From NCBI RefSeq assembly GCF_000716545.1, contig NZ_JNWZ01000031.1, forward strand, positions 9,295 to 73,294: DNA of 64,000 bases, in the 5' to 3' direction. Under the pieces are notes generated by a model, which saw nothing but the letters and a program-made list of their open reading frames with translations, was not told the origin of the DNA and did not search any database. This stretch comes from Kitasatospora phosalacinea. GTDB taxonomy: Bacteria > Actinomycetota > Actinomycetes > Streptomycetales > Streptomycetaceae. The translations under genes and the position numbers were made by a program. This document shows, piece after piece, positions 57,897 to 64,000 of this stretch (position 1 is its first letter; the number at the start of each line of letters is the position of its first letter).

Positions 57897-58907
57897 CTAG
57901 CCGGGCCGCTTCCCCTTCGGGGGCTCGTCCTCCTCCGGGGGGTCTCCTGCCGCGGGCTGGTCGAAGTCGACGTCGACGCGCTGCTCGGGGCGGCGCTCCT
58001 CCTGGCGGGCGATGTCCTCCAGCACCTGCTCGTCCGGGCCGGTCAGCGGGGGCTGGAGCAGGGAGCGGGGCCACAGCCGACGGGCCAGGACGGTGTTCGT
58101 CTCGGCCGCGTACACGGTGATCTGGGCGGCCAGGTAGAGCCAGGAGAGCAGGCCGATCACGGTCGCGAAGAAACCGTAGACGGCGGTGGCGTGCCGCAAC
58201 TGGTGGGCCACCAGCGCGGCGCCGAACGCCTGCAGGACGGTGAACAGCGGGCCCGCCAGCAGACTGCCGGGCAGCAGGGACCGGGCCGGGACCTCCTTCG
58301 GGGTGAGGATCCGCAGACAGGCCAGGAACAGCAGGGTGTTGACGACGGCGGACAGCAGCAGCCCGCCGATCCGGGCGGCCGGACCGCCCAGCGCCGTCCC
58401 CACCAGCGCCGCCGCGGCCGTGGACAGCAGCAGGCCGGTGCCCAGCGCCGCGAACAGCGCCAGGCTGCGCCCCAGCCGGGGCCAGTAGCCGGGGCGCCGC
58501 ACCCCGGGGACGTTCCACACCTCGGCCATCGCGTGCTGCAGCACCTGCGCGATGCCCAGCGCGCCGTACAGCAGGCCCGCCACGCCGATCACCAGCGCCA
58601 GTCCGCTGCCCTGCACCGAGTGCACGTTCCCGCGCAGCTGGTCGCCGATGATCGGGAAGTCGGCCAGCGCCGAGTCGACCACGGCCTGCTGCGCCTCCGG
58701 GTGCCCGTGCAGGACGAAACCGAGCGCGGTGGAGAGCAGGAGCAGCAGCGGGATCAGCGAGACGAAGCCGTAGTAGGTGATCAGCGCGGCCAGCAGCCCG
58801 CCCCGGTCGTCCCCGTACTTCTTGACCACCCCGACCACGACGGCCAGCGGCCGGCGCTGTTGCTGGGTGCGGTCGACGGCGCGCAGGAAGCGTTCGACGG
58901 GGTTCAC
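57897..58907 (-). CDS. YihY/BrkB family membrane protein
   Basis: A 336-residue membrane protein of the former 'ribonuclease BN' family. There are about six helices: GLLAALITYYGFVSLIPLLLLLSTALGFVL, LALVIGVAGLLYGALGIAQVLQHAMAEVWNVP, LGRSLALFAALGTGLLLS, a fourth near SAVVNTLLFLACL, and AVYGFFATVIGLLSWLYLAAQITVYAAETN. The ending is acidic and Pro-rich. The family function is uncertain (possibly transport). GTG 58907 is preferred. Its start codon overlaps the stop of a 27-residue upstream ORF as GTGA, which itself copies the first residues of this protein. Confidence 0.9.
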   Translation of the reverse strand: MNPVERFLRAVDRTQQQRRPLAVVVGVVKKYGDDRGGLLAALITYYGFVSLIPLLLLLSTALGFVLHGHPEAQQAVVDSALADFPIIGDQLRGNVHSVQGSGLALVIGVAGLLYGALGIAQVLQHAMAEVWNVPGVRRPGYWPRLGRSLALFAALGTGLLLSTAAAALVGTALGGPAARIGGLLLSAVVNTLLFLACLRILTPKEVPARSLLPGSLLAGPLFTVLQAFGAALVAHQLRHATAVYGFFATVIGLLSWLYLAAQITVYAAETNTVLARRLWPRSLLQPPLTGPDEQVLEDIARQEERRPEQRVDVDFDQPAAGDPPEEDEPPKGKRPG

Positions 58908-58987
58908 GGGGTGCGCTCCGGGCGGGTGGGGCGGCATGCGGCCAGGTGGGGGCGGGGTGCGCGCAGGAGGGGGTCGGCGGGGTTCAC
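58904..58987 (-). CDS. Leader ORF translationally coupled to yihY, derived from a duplicated start
   Basis: GTG 58987 has a strong GAAGGAG site at eight bases. The 27-residue product begins MNPADPLLRAPR, compared with MNPVERFLRAVD at the start of the YihY protein, and ends in TGA that overlaps the YihY GTG as GTGA. The DNA around both starts (GTGAACCCCG...CTTCCTGCGCGC-like) is clearly related. This indicates a local duplication that put a better ribosome site in front but out of frame by two. Confidence 0.6.
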   Translation of the reverse strand: MNPADPLLRAPRPHLAACRPTRPERTP

Positions 58988-59120
58988 GGGCGGGCTCCTT
59001 CGCGTGGCGTACCGCGTGACGCACGGCACCGTGCGTATGCCCGCCCGTCGGGTGTGAACGCGCGGGCGCCGGAAAGGCGGCCGGGGAACCCGGAGCCGGA
59101 CGCGTCAGGAGGCAGGGCAG

Positions 59121-60203
59121 GTGTGGTGGTGGAGCGCGGTGCGGCTGGTGGCGGTCGGCGCGGCGGTGGGCGTGGTGCTGTACGCGGTGGACCGGGTGGT
59201 GGTGGCGGTGACCCGCCGGCTGTCCGCCCGGGCGGGGACGGTCCCGGCGGTGCTGCGCGGCTGTCGCCGGCCGATCCTCGCGGTGGCCGGCTGCGGGCTG
59301 CTGCTGGCCGCGATGCCGTGGGTGCGGGCGCCCGGCGGGGTCGGCCACCTGCTGGTGCTGGCCACCATCGGGGCGTGCGGCTGGCTGACGGCCCGGGCCG
59401 CCGCGCTGCTGCTGGACGGGGCGGTGCGGCTCGCGGTGCGGCGCCGGGACGCCGCCTGGGCCGGGCGGGCCCGCACCCAGGCGGGGCTGCTCGGGCGCAT
59501 CCTCCAGGCGGCGATCGCGGTGCTGGCGCTGGCCGGGATGCTGATGACCTTCCCCGCGGTGCGGGTGGTCGGCACCAGCCTGCTGGCCTCGGCGGGTCTG
59601 GTCGGCGTGGTCGCGGGCATCGCCGCGCAGAGCGCGCTGTCCAACCTGTTCGCGGGCATCCAGATGGCCTTCGGCGACCTGGCCCGGATCGGCGACGTGG
59701 TGGTGGTCGGCGGCGAGTGGGGCACCGTCGAGGAGATCACCCTGACCGCGGTGGTGATCGCCACCTGGGACCAGCGGCGGATCGTGATGCCGATGTCGTA
59801 CTTCGCCGGCCGCCCGTTCGAGAACTGGTCGCGCCGCTCCGACCGGATCACCGGCACCGCGCTGCTGCACCTCGACCACAGCACGCCGGTCGACCTGCTG
59901 CGCGCCGAGTTCGACGCCTACCTGGCCAAGAACCCGCGCTGGGACGGCGAGGGCAGCGCCCTCCAGGTCGTCGACACCACCCCCAGCACCCTGGTGGTGC
60001 GCGCCCTGGCCACCGCCGCCAACGCGAGCGACGCCTTCGAACTCCGCTGCGACCTGCGTGAGCACCTGGTGTCGTTCCTGCGCGAGCACCACCCGCACGC
60101 GCTGCCCCGGGTCGCGGTGGCCTCCGCGCCGGGGGAGCGGGAACAGCGGCCCGAACGGCCGGAGCGGAAGCGGTGGGAGCAGGAGAAGCGGTCGAGGGCC
60201 TGA
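59121..60203 (+). CDS. Mechanosensitive channel, MscS family
   Basis: A 360-residue membrane channel. N-terminal helices (about 5-25, 48-66, 76-96, 125-145) precede the pore helix and hinge: SLLASAGLVGVVAGIAAQSALSNLFAGIQMAF, the MscS TM3 Gly/Ala pattern. The cytosolic beta domain follows with GDLARIGDVVVVGGEWGTVEEITLTAVVIATWDQRRIVMPMSYF. The C-terminus is long, charged and rich in Glu/Arg. GTG 59121 follows GGAGG. It releases solutes on osmotic downshock. It is divergent from the YihY gene. Confidence 0.93.
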   Translation: MWWWSAVRLVAVGAAVGVVLYAVDRVVVAVTRRLSARAGTVPAVLRGCRRPILAVAGCGLLLAAMPWVRAPGGVGHLLVLATIGACGWLTARAAALLLDGAVRLAVRRRDAAWAGRARTQAGLLGRILQAAIAVLALAGMLMTFPAVRVVGTSLLASAGLVGVVAGIAAQSALSNLFAGIQMAFGDLARIGDVVVVGGEWGTVEEITLTAVVIATWDQRRIVMPMSYFAGRPFENWSRRSDRITGTALLHLDHSTPVDLLRAEFDAYLAKNPRWDGEGSALQVVDTTPSTLVVRALATAANASDAFELRCDLREHLVSFLREHHPHALPRVAVASAPGEREQRPERPERKRWEQEKRSRA

Positions 60204-60228
60204 CGGGGGAGACGGACGGCCCGGCGGG

Positions 60229-61278
60229 TCAGAGGTAGTCCTCCAGGCGCGCGATCGCGAAGCCCTGGGCGGTGGCGGCGTCCACCACCCGGCGCAGCAT
60301 GTCCGCCATGGTGCCCTTCCAGTCGGCGGAGGGGGCGCGGAAGTGGGTGAGGACGATGTCGCCGGGGTGGAACCTCTGGTCGGCGTAGCGCCACTCCAGG
60401 TGGTCGGGGAAGGCCTCCTCGTTCCACAGCGGGAAGGCGGTCACGCCGCAGGACGCGGCGGTGCGCAGCGCGGCCTCGGTGTACTCGCCGTACGGGGGCC
60501 GGAACAGCCGGGGGCGGGTGCCGGTCTCCTGCTGGAGGCGGTCCTGCTGGCCGCAGATCTCGCGCCGGAGGGCGTCGGGGCCCAGGCGGCGCAGGTCGGG
60601 GTGGGTGAGGGTGTGGTTGTCGATGCCGACGCCGTGGGCCTGCAGGGCGCGGAAGTAGCCGTAGTCGGAGCGGGCCAGGTAGTCGGAGAGGAAGACCGTC
60701 ATCGGGACGTTCAGCTCGGTGGCCATCGCGGCGAACTGCGGGTCCTTCTCGGCGCCGTCGTCCACGGTCAGGAAGATCACCTTGTCGGTGGTCGGGACGC
60801 GGTAGACCACCGGCGGCAGGCCGGGCGCGAGCTTGACGCCGGGGCCGTCGGCCAGCGCGGGCTTGACGGCGGGCGGGGCGGGGGCGCGCAGCGGGAGCGC
60901 GGCCAGGCCCCAGTGGCGGGCGGCGGCGAGGGCCTGCTCCAGCGCGAGGGCGTGCTCGGCGGCGGAGCGGCGGCCGTTCAGCTCCTGTCCGGCGGCGGCC
61001 TGCGGGCGGGCGGCGGGCATCGCGGCGAGCGCGGCCCGGGCGGCCTGGACGGCGGGGGCCGCCTGGGCGTCGGCGGGGGCCGCTTGGGCATCGGCGGGCG
61101 GGGCGGCGGGCGCGGAGCTGCGGGCGGCGCCGGGGGCGGGGTCCTGGGCGGAGCAGCCGACCGCGAGGGTGGCGAGCACGGTGAGGGCGGCCAGGTTCCG
61201 GCGGCGGGGGCGCTTCGGACGGGCGGACGCGGTGGTGCGGGGTGCGGTGGTGCGGGGCGCGGTGGTGCGGATCGGCAT
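60229..61278 (-). CDS. Polysaccharide deacetylase, probable lipoprotein
   Basis: A 349-residue NodB-domain enzyme. The N-terminus has a tandem RTTAP repeat (18-bp DNA repeats near 61235-61275), a hydrophobic helix and a lipobox-like LAVGC near residue 42. The linker (about 45-95) is Ala/Pro/Gln-rich. The catalytic domain (about 165-349) has FLTVDDGAEKD (metal Asp), NHTLTHPDLRRL (two His), RPPYGEYTEAALR and IVLTHFRAP. It should remove acetyl groups from a wall or capsular glycan outside the membrane. ATG 61278. It diverges from the PP2C gene. Confidence 0.9.
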   Translation of the reverse strand: MPIRTTAPRTTAPRTTASARPKRPRRRNLAALTVLATLAVGCSAQDPAPGAARSSAPAAPPADAQAAPADAQAAPAVQAARAALAAMPAARPQAAAGQELNGRRSAAEHALALEQALAAARHWGLAALPLRAPAPPAVKPALADGPGVKLAPGLPPVVYRVPTTDKVIFLTVDDGAEKDPQFAAMATELNVPMTVFLSDYLARSDYGYFRALQAHGVGIDNHTLTHPDLRRLGPDALRREICGQQDRLQQETGTRPRLFRPPYGEYTEAALRTAASCGVTAFPLWNEEAFPDHLEWRYADQRFHPGDIVLTHFRAPSADWKGTMADMLRRVVDAATAQGFAIARLEDYL

Positions 61279-61360
61279 ACCGGCAGACGATCCCCTTGTC
61301 ACACTTGTCGTACCGACGCGCCGTCGCATGTCACCCGGACGGACCTGCGCCGTCCCCCGT

Positions 61361-61389
61361 TTGACGCGCCCCCACCGGCGGCGTACAGA
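61361..61389 (+). promoter_or_regulatory. Consensus promoter of the large PP2C gene
   Basis: TTGACG (61361-61366), 17 bp, TACAGA (61384-61389). The -10 ends seven bases before ATG 61397, so the transcript is probably leaderless. Confidence 0.65.
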
Positions 61390-61396
61390 GAAGAAC

Positions 61397-63883
61397 ATGT
61401 GCCCGGGCGCCCCGGCGGACCCCACCGGCCCGCCACCCCACACCGGCCCCGACCGGGCGGCGCGCACCGACCCCCCGGCCGGTGGCGCCCGCCCGCGCCG
61501 GGACGCCGCCGTCGACCCGCTGCTCGCCGACGGCCTGCTGCGCGCCGTCCGCGCCACCGCCGCGTACGGCGGCGTGCTCTACCTGCGGTCCGCCGACGGC
61601 CGCTCCCTGGTCGTCGCCGCGGTCGTCGGCATCCCGCTCGGCCTGCTCGAACCGTTCCGGCGGATCGCCGTCGCCGCCCCCCTGCCGGTCGCCGACTCCT
61701 ACCGGGGCGGGCGCACCATCGTGCTCGCCGACGCCGGCGACACCATGCGCCGCTACCCCCGCCTGGCCGTCGGACTCCCGTACGCCTACGCCTCCGCCAC
61801 CGCCCCCGTCACCGCCGACGGCCGCACCTTCGGCGTGCTCGCCGTCCTCTGGCCCGCCGGGGGCGGGCCCCCGCCCGCCGCCATCCGCCGCCACCTGCGC
61901 ACCGCGGGCCACCGGCTCGCCGCCGACCTGCTCCCGTACGGCGACCGGATCGGCGGCGAGGGGCCGCCCGTCGTGGTGCCGCTACCGGCGCCCGGCGGGG
62001 ACGGCGTCCGGGTCGGCTTCCTCGAGTGGGACCTCGCCGAAGGCCGGATCACCGTCGACGAACGGCTGCGCGAGATCCTCGGCACCGGCCCGTTCGACGG
62101 CCGCGGCGCCACCCTGCTGGACCGCATCGCCCCCGAGGACGTCGCCCTGCTGCGCGAGACCGCCCGGCGCGCCGCCCGGCAGCACCGCCCGTTCACCCAC
62201 CGCGTCCGGCTGCGCGAGGCCGGCGGCGGCACCCGGCAGCTCGACCTGTACGGACAGCCCGTCGCCGACCCCGCCCGGTTGCTCGTCGCCGTGCTCGACA
62301 CCACCGCCGCCGCGGCCGCCACCGCCGCCGTGGAACGCCTGCGCGACGGCGTCTTCGCGCTCGACCCCGACGGCCGGGTCGGCTACGTCAACCGCAGCGC
62401 CGAGGCGCTGCTCCACGCCACCCGTGCCGACCTGCTCGGCCGCCGCCCCTGGGACGCGCTGCCCTGGCTCGGCGACCCCGCCTACGAGGACCGCTACCGC
62501 TCCGCGATGCTCTCCCAGCGGCCCACCGCCTTCCTCGCCCGCCGCCCGCCCCACCACTGGCTGGCCTTCTCGCTCTACCCCGACGCGCAGGGCCTCACCG
62601 GCCGGATCGTGCCCGCCGCCCCCAGCGAGGACAACGCCCTCCCCGAGGCCCCGCCCCCCACCCCCGCGTCCCTCGGCGGCGTCTACCACCTGCTGCAACT
62701 CGCCTCGGCGCTCACCGAGGCGGTCACCGTCCGCGAAGTCGCCGACGCCGTCACCGACCAGATCCTGCCCGGCTTCGGCGGCCAGGAGCTCGCCCTCTAC
62801 CTCGCCCGCTCCGGACGCATGCACCTGGTCACCGAGACCGGCTACCCCGCCGGCTTCCTCGACCCCTTCGAAGGCACCCCGATCCGCGCCCGGCTCCCCG
62901 GCACCGAGGTGTTCACCACCGGCGCCCCCGTCTTCTTCGAGACCGCGCACGAACTCTCCGCCGCCTACCCCGGCATCCCCCGCGACGAGATGGGCGCCTG
63001 GGCGTTCCTCCCGCTGATCGCCTCCGGCCACCCCGTCGGCAGCCTCATCCTCGGCTTCGACCGCCCCCGGGTCTTCACCGCCGAGGACCGCTCCGTGCTC
63101 ACCGCGCTCGGCGGCCTGATCGCCCAGGCCCTCGAACGCGCCCGCCTCTACGACGCCGAATCCGCCGTCGCCCGCGGCCTCCAACAGGCCCTCCTCCCGC
63201 ACCTGCTCCCCACCGTCCCCGGCCTCGACACCGCCGCCCGCTACCTGCCCGGCACCCGCGGCATGGAGATCGGCGGCGACTGGTACGACGTCCTGCCCAC
63301 CCCCGACGGCGGCGTCGTCCTGATCATCGGCGACGTCGAGGGGCACAGCGTCAAAGCCGCCGCACTCATGGGCCAACTCCGCAGCGCGGTGAGGGCGTTC
63401 GTCAGCGGGGGCGAACCCGTCGAGACCGTCGCCCGGCGCACCAACCACCTGCTCCTCGACCTCGACGCCGGACTGCTCGCCTCCTGCTGCCTGCTGCGCC
63501 TGCACCCCGAGACCCGCACCCTGCGCGCCGTCCGGGCCGGACACCTCCCGCCACTGCTGCGCGAGCCCGGCGGGCGCACCACCGTGCTCGACCTCGACGG
63601 CGGCCCGCTGCTCGGCATCGAACGCGGCCTCGACTTCCCCGCCACCGAGATCCGGCTGCCGCCGGGGGCCACCCTCGTCCTCTACACCGACGGCCTGGTC
63701 GAAACCGCCACCGCCACCCTCGCCGAGGGCATCGACCGCCTCCGCGCCACCCTCGCCCACGCCGCCACCACGGAGCTGGAACCGCTCGCCGACCTCCTCC
63801 TCGGCTTGGCGAGGCGTGATGACCGCCGGGCGGACGACGTGGCGCTGTTGGTGGCGCGGCTGCGGGAGGAGGGGGAGGGGTAG
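61397..63883 (+). CDS. Multi-sensor PP2C protein phosphatase (GAF-PAS-PAS-GAF-SpoIIE)
   Basis: An 828-residue cytosolic regulator. A GAF-like N-terminal part (about 40-175), a PAS-like domain (about 205-310), a second PAS (about 315-415, LRDGVFALDPDGRVGYVNRSAEALL) and a GAF domain (about 435-590) precede the PP2C phosphatase (about 600-828). The phosphatase shows GLQQALLPHLLPTVPGLDTA, EIGGDWYDVLP, IGDVEGHSVKAA, RAGHLPPLL and LYTDGLVE, with metal Asp residues intact. It probably controls a STAS/anti-sigma switch in answer to a ligand or redox cue. The final 22 codons (ARRDDRRADDVALLVARLREEGEG region) use TTG/CGT/GAT codons unlike the rest and are duplicated downstream. Confidence 0.93.
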   Translation: MCPGAPADPTGPPPHTGPDRAARTDPPAGGARPRRDAAVDPLLADGLLRAVRATAAYGGVLYLRSADGRSLVVAAVVGIPLGLLEPFRRIAVAAPLPVADSYRGGRTIVLADAGDTMRRYPRLAVGLPYAYASATAPVTADGRTFGVLAVLWPAGGGPPPAAIRRHLRTAGHRLAADLLPYGDRIGGEGPPVVVPLPAPGGDGVRVGFLEWDLAEGRITVDERLREILGTGPFDGRGATLLDRIAPEDVALLRETARRAARQHRPFTHRVRLREAGGGTRQLDLYGQPVADPARLLVAVLDTTAAAAATAAVERLRDGVFALDPDGRVGYVNRSAEALLHATRADLLGRRPWDALPWLGDPAYEDRYRSAMLSQRPTAFLARRPPHHWLAFSLYPDAQGLTGRIVPAAPSEDNALPEAPPPTPASLGGVYHLLQLASALTEAVTVREVADAVTDQILPGFGGQELALYLARSGRMHLVTETGYPAGFLDPFEGTPIRARLPGTEVFTTGAPVFFETAHELSAAYPGIPRDEMGAWAFLPLIASGHPVGSLILGFDRPRVFTAEDRSVLTALGGLIAQALERARLYDAESAVARGLQQALLPHLLPTVPGLDTAARYLPGTRGMEIGGDWYDVLPTPDGGVVLIIGDVEGHSVKAAALMGQLRSAVRAFVSGGEPVETVARRTNHLLLDLDAGLLASCCLLRLHPETRTLRAVRAGHLPPLLREPGGRTTVLDLDGGPLLGIERGLDFPATEIRLPPGATLVLYTDGLVETATATLAEGIDRLRATLAHAATTELEPLADLLLGLARRDDRRADDVALLVARLREEGEG

Positions 63884-64000
63884 GGGTTCCGGCGGCGGCG
63901 AGGAGAGGGTGAGAAGGCGGGGGGGGTGGGCGGAGGGCTTGGCGAGGCGTGATGACCGCCGGGCGGACGACGTGGCGCTGTTGGTGGCGCGGCTGCGGGA
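63803..64000 (+). repeat. 65-bp or longer direct repeat, 133-bp period, at the PP2C 3' end
   Basis: Bases 63803-63867 (codons for GLARRDDRRADDVALLVARLRE) are repeated without change at 63936-64000, where the window ends, so the full length is not known. The second copy lies beyond the stop at 63883 and has no start codon. Confidence 0.9.

Overview
The window is chromosomal DNA of a very high-GC filamentous actinobacterium, most likely Streptomyces or Kitasatospora. Almost every codon ends in G or C, GTG and occasional TTG starts are common, several genes look leaderless, and the gene set is typical of the group: SARP regulator, SpoIIE-type PP2C phosphatases, Rpf, GH74 xyloglucanase, monomeric isocitrate dehydrogenase. 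I saw no rRNA, tRNA, intact insertion sequence or CRISPR array. About 55 protein genes can be supported, mostly as single genes or pairs; the feel is of a variable, accessory-rich chromosome region.

Layout. 1-2.6 kb: a CHASE3/HAMP histidine kinase (cut by the window edge) divergent from a small HTH protein and a CheY-like response regulator, with a perfect operator-like palindrome between. 2.6-11.3 kb: flavin oxidoreductases, a GNAT gene with a hairpin/small-ORF leader, a LysR/MFS divergent pair, a chimeric gene fossil, a dienelactone hydrolase and a hypothetical gene. 11.4-18 kb: a secreted GH74-CBM2 xyloglucanase with a phased repeat array upstream, an unknown protein with an Ala-Pro linker, and a LacI regulator. 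18.3-21.4 kb: a lower-GC patch with an integrase fragment, a membrane protein plus winged-helix regulator, and a Tat-exported hydrolase. 21.5-28.6 kb: alpha/beta hydrolase divergent from a SARP regulator, a frame-scrambled pseudogene, a PP2C phosphatase, a universal stress protein and an HTH-PNPOx protein. 28.8-38.6 kb: SDR protein, isocitrate dehydrogenase, NTF2-like, NUDIX, a PHP fossil, GNAT, cation/proton antiporter, FAD oxidoreductase. 38.8-46.9 kb: a Cys-rich HTH regulator, a DUF3291 protein, a sigma-like membrane protein, an orphan Cas3-type helicase-nuclease, photolyase and a two-domain VOC protein. 47-57 kb: STAS protein, a sigma factor/zinc-motif/transmembrane/CAP fusion, a transglycosylase, a permease divergent from a Ser-x-x repeat protein followed by a methyltransferase, small regulators, a second methionine aminopeptidase and Rpf. 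57-64 kb: Imm51-like protein, YihY, MscS, polysaccharide deacetylase and a large PAS/GAF/PP2C phosphatase whose 3' end is duplicated in tandem.

How the genes work together. Two PP2C phosphatases and one STAS anti-anti-sigma protein suggest partner-switching stress control. The CAP fusion and the 40.0-41.8 kb protein both join a sigma-like cytoplasmic part to an external domain in one chain. Rpf, the transglycosylase and the deacetylase act on the wall. At least five gene fossils (at 9.1, 18.4, 24.6, 33.9 and 38.1 kb) show that decay by deletion and frameshift is active here. The most unusual items are the Ser-x-x protein, the sigma-CAP fusion, the orphan Cas3, the 11-bp phased repeat arrays, and an out-of-frame duplicated start that makes a coupled leader ORF in front of yihY.
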